Source of the DNA: Rhodopirellula europaea 6C
Lineage (GTDB): Bacteria; Planctomycetota; Planctomycetia; Pirellulales; Pirellulaceae
Length of the DNA: 64,000 bases
Reading direction: 5' to 3'
NCBI RefSeq assembly: GCF_000338295.1
Contig: NZ_ANMO01000094.1
Coordinates: 1-64,000, forward strand
Under the pieces are notes generated by a model. That model was not told the origin of the DNA and did not search any database. It saw only the letters and a program-made list of their open reading frames with translations. The position numbers and the translations under genes were made by a program. Below are positions 18,205 to 27,008 of the stretch, piece by piece (position 1 is the stretch's first letter; every line of letters begins with the position of its first letter).

Positions 18205-19056
18205 ATGAGCCGTTTGTCCCAAGCCCAACTCGCTCCTAAATTGCGTTTCATTGCCATGCTAGCGATGGCCGCTGGCCTTGCGTTCCAGTCGGCCTCCATC
18301 GCGAATGCCCAAGGCCGTGGTGGCCGAGGCGGTTTTCCAGGTGGCGGCGGCGGAGGCGCCATGTTCGGCGGTCGCGGTGGCGGATCCACCCTCGGCCTGC
18401 TGCGCGCTGAAAAAGTTCGCGAAGAACTCGGCATCGACGAAAATCAAACCGAAGCCCTGAAAAAGCTTGAAGAACAATCCCGCGAGCGATCGCGACCAGA
18501 TTTCGACTTCCGCAACGCATCGGAAGAAGATCGCCGCGAGTTCTTCGAAAAAATGCAGTCGCAGCGTGAAGAGCAAGAAAAAGAAACTCGCATGCAGCTT
18601 CAGGAAGTCCTGACGCTCGAGCAAATGGAACGGCTCGATGAAATCGGCATCCAGGCGCAAGGCTTGATGGCACTGTCGTCGCCCGAAGTCCAAGAAGCCC
18701 TGACGATGACCGAAGAGCAAAAGAAGAAGCTCACAGAGATTCGCTCAGGAATGGAAACCAAGATGCGTGAAGAAATGCGTGAGATCATGCAAAGCCGCGA
18801 TCGCGAGAAAATGCAAACCGCGATGGAATCGATGCGTGAGAACATGGAAAAAGAAGTGATGGCCGTTCTGACCACTGAACAAAAGAAGAAGTTCGAAGAG
18901 ATGAAGGGTAAACCATTCGACCTGGAAGCCCTTCGCGGTGAACGTGGTGGTCGCGGCGGACGTGGCGGAGCAGGCGGCGGTGCTCGTGGCGGACGCGGTG
19001 GAGATGGTGGCGAGCGTGGCGGCCGAGGTGGACGTGGCGGTCGCGGCGGAGAATGA
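18205..19056 (+). CDS. Secreted RGG-rich, Spy/CpxP-like helical protein
   Basis: A 283-residue protein. A signal peptide (about 1-36, ending SIANAQ) leads into a Gly/Arg block (GRGGRGGFPGGGGGG). Next comes a helical section with 'LLRAEKVREELGIDENQTEALKKLEEQ' and 'LTMTEEQKKKLTEIRSGMETKMREEM', resembling the LTxxQ-type helices of Spy/CpxP periplasmic proteins. The C-terminal 35 residues are again an RGG tract. The charged helices and twin RGG tails suggest a periplasmic or extracellular binding role, but no function can be assigned. Confidence 0.75.
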   Translation: MSRLSQAQLAPKLRFIAMLAMAAGLAFQSASIANAQGRGGRGGFPGGGGGGAMFGGRGGGSTLGLLRAEKVREELGIDENQTEALKKLEEQSRERSRPDFDFRNASEEDRREFFEKMQSQREEQEKETRMQLQEVLTLEQMERLDEIGIQAQGLMALSSPEVQEALTMTEEQKKKLTEIRSGMETKMREEMREIMQSRDREKMQTAMESMRENMEKEVMAVLTTEQKKKFEEMKGKPFDLEALRGERGGRGGRGGAGGGARGGRGGDGGERGGRGGRGGRGGE

Positions 19057-19143
19057 TCCCACCTGAAAGCCACACTCCTTTCAATCAACGCCTCGCTCGT
19101 GACTGATTCATGGGCGTCGACATGGTTCGAAACCGAAACGACT

Positions 19144-19173
19144 CAAGCCGCATGTGTTATCACATGCGGCTTG
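19144..19173 (+). terminator. Strong hairpin terminator
   Basis: A 13-bp perfect stem (CAAGCCGCATGTG with its complement) around a TTAT loop follows the RGG-protein gene. A short T-rich stretch lies after it. Confidence 0.75.
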
Positions 19174-19250
19174 TTTCATTGGTCAACTGAGTTTTGTTTG
19201 ATGAGTTTTGTTTGACGCCCGGGCGAAGGCTGCTCTGGCCGATTCGTCCG

Positions 19251-20672
19251 TCAGGCTCGAATCGAATCAATCTGCTGGGCATCCCGCGTCTTTGGACCAA
19301 GCCGATCCTTGGTGCCAAAGGCGTCCAACATCGTGTTGTAGACATCAATTCCCTCCGCCCCAACGTCCATGATCTGGCCCGTCTTGAAGCGACCATTGGC
19401 GCCGGTGATGCAGTGGAAAACTCCCGACAACTCTCGCTTCACATCGTTGTGGCGACCATCTCCTGATTCGGTTGAGATGGTGATCAACGAGTTCTCCAAA
19501 ATCGTCCGCCCATTTGGCTCTTTACACTCATCGCTATCCAATGCACTCAGGAAGTAAGCAACCTCCTGCATCTTCATGTGAGCATGAGCACGGAGCGCCT
19601 CGTTCTTCTTTTTCTCGTTGAACTTGTGCCACCACTCGTGACTGCAGCCTTTGTCACCACCGGCGTTTTGCTGCTGCGCATCATCAAATTCCCACAGCTT
19701 TTTACCGTTGTACATGTAGTCGCCGGTAAGACGGATTCGTTCGCCAGCAGCCAGGAACGTCAGTGCACCAAAGCGAACGCGATCCATCTGAACGGCCAAC
19801 GCATAAACGTCCGACAGCAAACGCCATTCGGATGAAAGTTGCTCCAACGTGATATCGATGCCTTGGCCACCGGGATCAGCCGGTCCGCCATGCGGAATGA
19901 TCGAACGAGGCGGGATTTGCGGCCCGCTGGATTGCCGATGCTTCATCGCAAACGCGCGTTGCTCAAATTCGCGAATGCGATCCAAATGATCCGCCACGCG
20001 GGCGCGAGACGATGCCCCGAGAGGCGAGTTGGCACCTGTGTAGTGCCGATAATCTTCGACAACCGTGTCCAACACGCTTCGCTTCAATCTCTCACTTCGA
20101 TCGCCACCTGCCAAAGCGACGCCGCCAAAAACACGCTCAAACAGCTCGCGAGGCTTTTCCTGAATCGTTGCCGCAACGGTTCCGTCCATGTTGTAACTAT
20201 GGACATAGCGTCCAACCCGCGATCGGCGAAAGAATGTTCCGCCGACCAATGTTGGCACCATGCCCTTTGGCAGACCGTCGGGATAGTGAGCGCGGCGAAT
20301 CACCTGGTCAATGGACGGGCCGCCGGACTTGGCTTCGCCGTCGGGTGGTTCAGCCGTGAAAGCAGCGGTGGCGCCATCGTAGTGTGCATTGATGCCTTTT
20401 TCGTCGCAGCGAACCTGATCGACCTCCCGCATGATCAGCAACTTCTTGCTTAGCGGCTGCAGTGGCTCAAGAACCCCTCGGAACCCTTCCTTCTGCAACG
20501 GCGCAGGAATGCCCAAACCGAAGAACACGTTGAACGCACGAACCGGAATTTCCGGCGTCGCATTCGCGGCCGACGCAGTCGAGGTCAACATTTCTTCCAG
20601 AAGCGGCAGGCCAACCGTGGCGGCGCCCACGCTTCGAAGCATCGTGCGGCGGTGAATCCGTTTGTTCTTCAT
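19251..20672 (-). CDS. DUF1552 family exported protein
   Basis: About 473 residues from MKNKRIHRRTMLR; an ATG seven codons upstream is less likely. The N-terminus has a Tat-like twin-arginine signal (RRTMLRSVGAATVGLPLLEEML). The body has DUF1552 signatures: 'VFFGLGIPAPLQKEGFRGVLEPLQPLSKKLLIMREVD', 'HYDGATAAFT', 'GGPSIDQVI' and 'LENSLITISTESGDGRHNDVKRELSGVFHCITG'. The family is abundant in planctomycetes, is related to sulfatase-like DUF1501 proteins, and has no proven activity. It lies downstream of, and codirectional with, the DUF1592 gene, its usual partner. Confidence 0.92.
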   Translation of the reverse strand: MKNKRIHRRTMLRSVGAATVGLPLLEEMLTSTASAANATPEIPVRAFNVFFGLGIPAPLQKEGFRGVLEPLQPLSKKLLIMREVDQVRCDEKGINAHYDGATAAFTAEPPDGEAKSGGPSIDQVIRRAHYPDGLPKGMVPTLVGGTFFRRSRVGRYVHSYNMDGTVAATIQEKPRELFERVFGGVALAGGDRSERLKRSVLDTVVEDYRHYTGANSPLGASSRARVADHLDRIREFEQRAFAMKHRQSSGPQIPPRSIIPHGGPADPGGQGIDITLEQLSSEWRLLSDVYALAVQMDRVRFGALTFLAAGERIRLTGDYMYNGKKLWEFDDAQQQNAGGDKGCSHEWWHKFNEKKKNEALRAHAHMKMQEVAYFLSALDSDECKEPNGRTILENSLITISTESGDGRHNDVKRELSGVFHCITGANGRFKTGQIMDVGAEGIDVYNTMLDAFGTKDRLGPKTRDAQQIDSIRA

Positions 20673-20761
20673 GATGGGTCCTATTGAAAACACTTGGACA
20701 GGTGAGCCAGGAACAACGCCCAGGCCAAGACTGCTGATTCAAATTGCTTGAGATGCTTTGG

Positions 20762-23398
20762 TTACGGTTCGTCCTGCGATCGAGTCTTCTGCACCAGATC
20801 GCTCATCACCACCGCCGTGATCAAATCGGCGTACCGACCGCCCGCACTCGTAGCCGCCTGATGAATCTGCTGTACCTCGGTTGCATCACGGGCACCCAAA
20901 GGTCGCCCCATCGCGAATTGTGTCACTTTCCACGTCAGAGTTTCGCGAACGCGGTCGCTGGTCGACAGCAGCTTCATCAACTCAGAGGGCGTCGTGTATG
21001 GCTGCGGCTTTGCTTCGCCGGGGACCACGAGCTGACCTTCTGAACGAAGCTGATTGCCAAACTCGTCTTTGAGATGAAACGCCCCCAGACCATCGAACTG
21101 CTCCAAGCCGAACGCGAGCGGCTCAAACTTGATGTGACAACCGCCGCACGATTCGTTCTGAATCCGATCCTCAGCGACATCGCGATGAGTCATCCCGGGT
21201 TTGGGTGGCACCGGCGTCGTATCGACGCCCGGCGGAGGTGCACCGATTACTCCACGAAGCAAGTCTCTCATCACGAACAGACCTCGCGTGACCATGGACG
21301 CATCATCGCCCCCAATCGTCAGCACGCTACCTTGCGTCAACAAACCTCCCCGGACGGGTTCACCCGACAGATCGTATCGACGAAGCCCACCTTCCTGCGG
21401 CTTCAATCCGTAGTGCTTGGCCAACTGAGGAGTCGCGTAGGTGAACTGTGCGTCGAACAAATCGCTCATCGGACGCCCCTGCTTCCAGACCAACTCTTCG
21501 AAGAAGGCGAGCGTTTCGGCACGCATGTCCCGCCCCAATTCCGGCGTCCATTCAGGAAACCGCTCTTGGTTGGGCTGCATGTTGGTGAGCCGGTCCAGAT
21601 TCAACCAGTCGGCTGCGAACTGCTTCGACCGCTCGACGGCTCGTCGATCCATCAGCATTCGCTCCACTTCCGCTTGGCAGCGATCTTTGTCCGCGAGTCG
21701 TCCATCTCGAGCTGCCTTCAACAAGGCTTCGTCTGGCGGCCCGCCCCACAGGATGTAGCTCATCCGCGACGCCAATTCAAAGTCGGTGACTCGCTGGTTT
21801 CCACCTCCGTCGGGCTGCGTTTCGATGCGATAAATAAACCGAGGCGATTGCAACATTGCCTCGACCATCAGCCCAACACCTTGTTCGTAGTCGCCGCCCG
21901 CACTTGCGACCGCAGTCAAAATTCCGCTGTAGTTGGTTACCTCGCGATCGTCCAACGGACCACGCAGCAACCATTCACCCGCCGCCGCGACAAATTTTCT
22001 CGCAGTGGCATCCGTGTTCAGACTTTGTGACTTTGAAAAACGCTTGGCGAACTCGAGCACATCCATTCGCTGAACGATCATTTCCGCAAGCTGCGAATAA
22101 GCCTCCACATGCTTCAAGTCCACGCTCAGGTTGTATGCGGTGTTGCTAAACCCGTCGGCTCGCAGATCTGGCGGCAACAACCGCGTTGCTTCTTTGGCGA
22201 TATCCACACCAACCGCACTGCGAACCGTTTCGATGTATTCGGAAACGGTAAGACGCTGAACCCAATGGTCACTTGCCCCTGGCTTGGAGGCGTAAACGGC
22301 GGGATCGATCATGTCGATCGACCAAACCGCCCCATCATCTATCCACTCTTTGATCACTGCCTGATCGGATGCCGAGAGGCCGGGCCCCTGCGGCGGCATG
22401 TCGCCGGAAACAATCTGCTCCCACAGCGGGCTTTCTTCCGCGTTGCCAGACAAAATCACTTTCCCGCTTTCGCCGCCCTCGAACGCGGCTAATTTGCGAG
22501 ACAGATCCAGGTCACCTTTCTTCGAGCCGGTATCGTGACACTCCAAGCAATGGCGGGCGAACAAAGGAGCCACCTTTGTCGCAAATGTTTGCTCCGCTCT
22601 CGCTAGTTCCCGACGTTGAGCTTCGTGCGGGTCGATACCAGCTTTCGGACCGGCGGAATAGTTTTGCGAGATTTCCGCGCTGCTCAATGCTCGGGAATAG
22701 ATCGCAACGAGATGAAACTCACCCAACCAAGGCCGTTCTGCCTTTCGCTCATTCGCCAAAATCAATGGAAAGCCGACATTCCAATTGCTCAGCCGCCCGT
22801 CCACTTTCCTCGACTCAGTTTGTTCGCCGTCGACATAAAAACGCACTCGACCGTCACTTCCCCGAGTGAAGACCACATGGGCGAGTTTCGTTTCGGCCTT
22901 TCCATTGCCACTGCCTGTATCAGGAATTCCGTTGTCGCTGGTCGACGTTGCTCTCAAACGAAACTGATACCGATCACGCTCCTGCCCCAGTGTGAAGTTT
23001 CGCTGAACTGAGCTGCTCGACATCGAAACGATTCGAGCAGGCCCCTTTTGAGAAGTGTTCGTTGGCTTGATCCAAGCTTCGATCGTCAATGCGTTGGACC
23101 GCTTGCACTGCGTGGCCAACTTGGCAGCCGAATGGACCGATTCGATCTTGGTTGCCGAACGCACCACCAGGGCGCTGTCTTTCCAAGTCACCGCGGATGG
23201 TTTCTCGATTTTCAGATCCAGCGATTTCCCGCTGCCGCTGCGATCTTTAACCACGTCGCCTTCGCCTTCCTCAAACGTATAAAACGCCGAGAGACCAAGA
23301 CTGACCCGCGTCGCATCCGCCGCGGATGCTGGTGGAGCAGACACCTGCACGATTACTCCACACGTGATGGCAACGAAGACACACCAACGCAGTTCCAT
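20762..23398 (-). CDS. Planctomycete cytochrome-type protein (LamG-PSCyt1-DUF1587/1595/1592/1588/1585)
   Basis: About 878 residues from MELRWCVFVAIT, an evident signal peptide; the open frame extends 25 codons further. A LamG/concanavalin-like domain occupies roughly residues 45-240. Next is a cytochrome-like module with the haem motif CLECH ('FARHCLECHDTGSKKGDLDLS'). The DUF1587, 1595, 1592, 1588 and 1585 blocks follow, including 'LRADGFSNTA', 'PRFIYRIETQ', 'LASRMSYILWGGPPDEAL', 'GGLLTQGSVLT' and a second CxxCH ('CGGCHIKFEPLAFGLEQFDGLG'). It is extracytoplasmic, and its partner DUF1552 gene follows after about 90 bases. Confidence 0.92.
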   Translation of the reverse strand: MELRWCVFVAITCGVIVQVSAPPASAADATRVSLGLSAFYTFEEGEGDVVKDRSGSGKSLDLKIEKPSAVTWKDSALVVRSATKIESVHSAAKLATQCKRSNALTIEAWIKPTNTSQKGPARIVSMSSSSVQRNFTLGQERDRYQFRLRATSTSDNGIPDTGSGNGKAETKLAHVVFTRGSDGRVRFYVDGEQTESRKVDGRLSNWNVGFPLILANERKAERPWLGEFHLVAIYSRALSSAEISQNYSAGPKAGIDPHEAQRRELARAEQTFATKVAPLFARHCLECHDTGSKKGDLDLSRKLAAFEGGESGKVILSGNAEESPLWEQIVSGDMPPQGPGLSASDQAVIKEWIDDGAVWSIDMIDPAVYASKPGASDHWVQRLTVSEYIETVRSAVGVDIAKEATRLLPPDLRADGFSNTAYNLSVDLKHVEAYSQLAEMIVQRMDVLEFAKRFSKSQSLNTDATARKFVAAAGEWLLRGPLDDREVTNYSGILTAVASAGGDYEQGVGLMVEAMLQSPRFIYRIETQPDGGGNQRVTDFELASRMSYILWGGPPDEALLKAARDGRLADKDRCQAEVERMLMDRRAVERSKQFAADWLNLDRLTNMQPNQERFPEWTPELGRDMRAETLAFFEELVWKQGRPMSDLFDAQFTYATPQLAKHYGLKPQEGGLRRYDLSGEPVRGGLLTQGSVLTIGGDDASMVTRGLFVMRDLLRGVIGAPPPGVDTTPVPPKPGMTHRDVAEDRIQNESCGGCHIKFEPLAFGLEQFDGLGAFHLKDEFGNQLRSEGQLVVPGEAKPQPYTTPSELMKLLSTSDRVRETLTWKVTQFAMGRPLGARDATEVQQIHQAATSAGGRYADLITAVVMSDLVQKTRSQDEP

Positions 23399-23663
23399 CG
23401 CGATTCTTCGCTCATTCACCATTGATCGATTCGCTAGCTCGCAGGGCGTAGGCGCTAGCCTTGATGCCAACACCGCCCCCTACTGTAACGCAGCACACCG
23501 CAATTTGCTGGTAACGGGCAGCACGAGGCCACCGAGAGACGCTTCAGAACGTTGCCAGTAATGAGGCGCCGGCAACACTGCACAGACGAGGGCCCTCAAA
23601 AATCCGTGGCTATGGCAGTCGTTTCGCCCGAGATAGATCGAGCTTGAGCCATTGAAAATCGAG

Positions 23664-24041
23664 TCAGTCGCAGAGCACGACGTATGCGATTGCTTGTGTG
23701 CGACACCCACCGAGACTCAAGTGAATCGCATCAATCTCCGCTTCTTCCGCCAACTCCGCGGCGATGCCATGCAGCTCAATCGAAGGGCCTTCACTTGGAT
23801 GCGTCGCGATTTCAATGTCAGTCCAACTGACGCCTCGCCGATGACATCGCAGTGCCTTGAAGACGGCTTGCTTGGCCGCCCACCGGCGAGAGAAATGGCC
23901 TGTCGCGTCGGGCCGTTGAGCACAGTGGTCAATCTCGGCTGCCGTGAAGACACGCTCTAGAAATTGCTCTCCGTGTTGCTGAATCATTTGAGCGATCCGA
24001 GCACACTGAACAATTTCCGTCCCGACTGCCACGATTGCCAT
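23664..24041 (-). CDS. acpS: Divergent holo-[acyl-carrier-protein] synthase
   Basis: A 125-residue protein with the overall AcpS layout: 'VGTEIVQCARIAQMIQQHGEQFLERVFTAAEI', 'RRWAAKQAVFKAL' and 'GVSWTDIEI'. The enzyme moves 4'-phosphopantetheine from CoA to ACP. Several usual active-site positions are altered. The Mg-binding Asp of 'GTDIV' is Glu, the Glu of 'AAKEA' is Gln, the 'GTG' after 'KAL' is gone (RCHRRG), and the C-terminal 'S.SH' motif reads SLGG. It may be weakly active, repurposed or decaying. It ends 3 bases before trpS begins its 3' end on the same strand, so it is likely cotranscribed. Confidence 0.75.
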   Translation of the reverse strand: MAIVAVGTEIVQCARIAQMIQQHGEQFLERVFTAAEIDHCAQRPDATGHFSRRWAAKQAVFKALRCHRRGVSWTDIEIATHPSEGPSIELHGIAAELAEEAEIDAIHLSLGGCRTQAIAYVVLCD

Positions 24042-24044
24042 TGG

Positions 24045-25007
24045 TTAACGCAATCCACAATTGCGTCGGGCCCGGTCAACCACGCTGGCCGCGACCTCGC
24101 GAGCCCGCTTGGCACCTTCGGCCAAAATATCTCGTACTGTATCCAGGTCTGATTCCAATTCTTCACGCTTCGCTCGAGCCGGGGCAAAGTACTCTTCGCT
24201 CACTTCGGCGACGGCTTTCTTGATTTCGCCATATCCAAACCCGCCGGCGCGATACTTCGCTGCCATGGCCTCGACCTCTGCCGGACCAGCGAACAACTGA
24301 TAGAGCTGGAACAAATGATCGTCGGTCGGATCCTTGGGATCTTCCATTGGCCGACTGTCAGTCACGATCCGCATGATTTGCTTGCGAATCTTTTTCACGT
24401 CGCCAAACAGCGGCAACGTGTTGTTGTAACTCTTGCTCATCTTCTGACCGTCGGTGCCGGGAACCTTCGCGCCGACGTCCAGTGTCTTCGCCTTGGGCAA
24501 CACAAACGTCTCGCCGAACGCATGGTGAAATGAACCAGCCAAATCACGACAAACTTCGATGTGCTGAACCTGATCCACGCCAACCGGAACGATTTGAGAG
24601 TCGTACGCCAAGATGTCAGCAGCCATCAACACCGGGTAAGTGAACAAGCCAGCGTCAGCGGGCAACCCCTTGGCCTTTTTCTCTTTGTAAGCGTGGCAAC
24701 GTTCAAGCAAACCCATCGGCGTTCCCGTCATCAGCAACCAAGTCAGCTCGGCTACTTCGGGGATATCGGACTGCACGAAGAGGTTGGCCTTGGAAGGATC
24801 CAATCCCAACGCCAACAAATCCAACGCGGCATTGATCACATTTTCGCGAAGCACTTCCGGTTCACGAACAGTGGTCAGGGCGTGCAAATCGGCGATGAAG
24901 TAAAAGCCCTCATTGTCTTCTTGCAAATCAATGTATTGGCGAATCGCACCGAAGTAGTTTCCCCAGTGGGGACGACCGGTTGGCTGGATTCCCGAGAGCA
25001 CTCGCAT
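24045..25007 (-). CDS. trpS: Tryptophanyl-tRNA synthetase
   Basis: A 320-residue class Ic aminoacyl-tRNA synthetase that charges tRNA-Trp. Visible motifs are '[18 protein letters not shown]' (HIGH-equivalent), 'FIADLHALT', '[24 protein letters not shown]' and '[12 protein letters not shown]' (KMSKS). Length is typical. In gene order on the minus strand trpS precedes acpS, with almost no gap. Confidence 0.97.
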   Translation of the reverse strand: MRVLSGIQPTGRPHWGNYFGAIRQYIDLQEDNEGFYFIADLHALTTVREPEVLRENVINAALDLLALGLDPSKANLFVQSDIPEVAELTWLLMTGTPMGLLERCHAYKEKKAKGLPADAGLFTYPVLMAADILAYDSQIVPVGVDQVQHIEVCRDLAGSFHHAFGETFVLPKAKTLDVGAKVPGTDGQKMSKSYNNTLPLFGDVKKIRKQIMRIVTDSRPMEDPKDPTDDHLFQLYQLFAGPAEVEAMAAKYRAGGFGYGEIKKAVAEVSEEYFAPARAKREELESDLDTVRDILAEGAKRAREVAASVVDRARRNCGLR

Positions 25008-25231
25008 AGGTCAGTCAAACAAAGAAGAAATTTCGATCAAAGAAAGCAACTCAGAACCTCTCAACTTAACCAAATCTCACGGCTTCGGGAGATCACCCCC
25101 CGACAAAGAATTGGCTTCGACGCGAAATTCAAAATCGTCCATCGTGATGGGCGACGGGGATCGCGAAACCAGCCTTTGCAAACGGAAACAACCAGCGTGT
25201 CATGCGAAGCTCACGGTCGCCCAACCGGCTA

Positions 25232-26653
25232 TCAATTCGATTCAGTTTTGCTCGGAGCATCCACTGCGGGTTCATCGTCCGATTCAAGCAACTCATCCAG
25301 AGCTTCCAACATCTTGCGACGAGGTTCGGGATCGTTGGCTGGAAATCCTAGGTCTCGTGCAACAAAGCCAGTCTTTGGATGCAGAGAATTCGGGTTCAAT
25401 CCGATCTCATCGAGCGGCTTGCGTTTCAAGATCATGATCGTCGCAGCCGCCAAATCTCGCACTTGGGCCTGAATCTGATTGTCTCCGATGAACTCGAAAT
25501 CCGTCACCGGACGCTCGTCTTTTAACCTCTCACGCACCGTGTTCACGTTGCTCTCATCGCCAAACCGGCTGATCAGCTGCAACGAAAAGGCAACTTCATC
25601 GATGCCGGATTCCGCTTGCTGGACAATCTTTTCCGCAAACGGCAGCGTTCGTTCCAGATCTCTCTGCAGCGATACCCATAAAACCTCGGGCCGACTCGCT
25701 TGGTTGCAACGCGGGATCCACCCCGCCAAAAGAACGCGAAAAGGTTCGGCCAACTGGTCGTCCCGAAGAACCTCCGCCGTGACACTCATTCGCAACATCC
25801 GCAGCAAAGCTTCTTCGTGGATGTTCGACAGTTTTAATTCGGGATCGTTGAAGCAAAGCAGCATCCCGATCACGTCCGGTGCTGACGGCAACTGCGACTC
25901 AATCCACTGACGCCGCTGAACTCGCGCGATCACCTTTTCCAAAGCGGCCATCCTGGCCTCCGTGCTGACCTCGAGTGCCTGAACAAGATCTTCGTGCCTG
26001 AGCATCATCTCGACGAAGACTTCTCGCAGTCTCGGTCCATCTCCCAAAACCTGTTGAAAAACTTCCCAACCTTCGAACGATCCGGGCTCGCCCTCGAGAA
26101 ACGAATCGATCCGTCCGGCGACGGCACTGTTGACGATTCCCGTCGCAACATCTTCCGCTCGAAGACGCACTTCCAAATCATCGTGCTCGATCGCCGCGAT
26201 TCTCAGAGCCGGGAGAGCGTCATCTGCTAACTTCCTTAAACCAGCGGTCGCTTGTTCACGAACAGCAAACTCGGGTGCACCAAGCTGTGAGATCAATTCG
26301 GCGATTTTGATTCGTCTCGCCTGTTCCTTGTCTGATCCTTCCGTCTGCTCTCCGGGGTCCGATTGGTCTTCGCCAAACCCTGGTATCACCGTCGGAACGT
26401 CCTCTGGCATGACCGCCTGAGCCTGAAAGACGCTGGCAATTTTCTCCGGGTCCATCGGGGGCTTGCGAAACGACTTCATAGCCACGCGATCCGTTCCTGG
26501 ATCGCTCTCACTCGATTCCGCTGCCGGATTGGAATCGGTTGGCGAATCAGCTTCGCTGGCTTGCCCGAATGCGACCGTGGGTGACAGCACCAACACTGCA
26601 ACCACCAACGCGGACGAACGAATCCATTCGGTCGTGAGAAAGGTTGAGAACAA
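25232..26653 (-). CDS. Exported HEAT-like repeat protein
   Basis: A 473-residue protein with an N-terminal hydrophobic signal (ALVVAVLVLSPTVAFGQA). An acidic Ser/Pro-rich linker is followed by at least one HEAT-like pair around residues 110-175 ('LISQLGAPEFAVREQATAGLRKLADDALPALRIAAIEHDDLEVRLRAEDVATGIV'). The rest is mainly helical, with 'LISRFGDESNVNTVRERLKD' and 'VRDLAAATIMILKRKPLDEIGLN'. I do not recognise a specific family; it is probably a periplasmic scaffold-type protein common in planctomycetes. Confidence 0.65.
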   Translation of the reverse strand: MFSTFLTTEWIRSSALVVAVLVLSPTVAFGQASEADSPTDSNPAAESSESDPGTDRVAMKSFRKPPMDPEKIASVFQAQAVMPEDVPTVIPGFGEDQSDPGEQTEGSDKEQARRIKIAELISQLGAPEFAVREQATAGLRKLADDALPALRIAAIEHDDLEVRLRAEDVATGIVNSAVAGRIDSFLEGEPGSFEGWEVFQQVLGDGPRLREVFVEMMLRHEDLVQALEVSTEARMAALEKVIARVQRRQWIESQLPSAPDVIGMLLCFNDPELKLSNIHEEALLRMLRMSVTAEVLRDDQLAEPFRVLLAGWIPRCNQASRPEVLWVSLQRDLERTLPFAEKIVQQAESGIDEVAFSLQLISRFGDESNVNTVRERLKDERPVTDFEFIGDNQIQAQVRDLAAATIMILKRKPLDEIGLNPNSLHPKTGFVARDLGFPANDPEPRRKMLEALDELLESDDEPAVDAPSKTESN

Positions 26654-26954
26654 AACGTCTGCCTAACGGGAAAGGTTTGCGTAACGGGAAATCTGGACGG
26701 CAACCGCTCTTTGAAGTGTACCAAGAACCACGCTCAGACAGCAGCGATCCTGGAACCGCCACTTTGGCCAGAGAATTGTTCGGTTTCGAAGATTGGCCCC
26801 CCGGAGGAACGCCTAGCTCTTCCGGGCGGCGAGCGTGCCGAATACGGTCCGCCCCAAAAGGCGAAAAAGCGAGGCAGAAAATCGGTTGCCCAAAACTGAC
26901 GCCGTGGCTAGGCTGAAGGCACGTCGTGGAGAAATCGCATCCCCTCCACTGTGA

Positions 26955-27003
26955 CGTTTGTTTAGGGATTTGCGGCCGCTTGCAGCCTCACTGCTAAAAA
27001 GCC
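26955..27003 (+). promoter_or_regulatory. SAM-II-like riboswitch candidate
   Basis: Just upstream of the first trans-sulfuration gene the RNA reads GATTTGCGGCCGCTTGCAGCC, then after a very short linker TGCTAAAAAGCC, ending 5 bases before the ATG. GATTT, CTTGCAGCC and GCTAAAAAG in this order are the core of the SAM-II (metA) pseudoknot. GGC of the loop can pair with the terminal GCC. The P1 helix appears weak (AGG with CCT) and the linker is shorter than usual. It would hide the start region when S-adenosylmethionine is bound. Confidence 0.6.
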
Positions 27004-27008
27004 AACAC

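Noticed and set aside
18600-19088. Pro/Arg-rich minus-strand frame resembling a low-complexity protein
   Set aside because: It is the complement of the RGG tract of the secreted protein; the bias follows from glycine codons.
26644-26916. Plus-strand frame of 90 codons upstream of the trans-sulfuration genes
   Set aside because: No motif, and it starts inside the 5' end of the opposite HEAT-like gene. More likely promoter and leader DNA.
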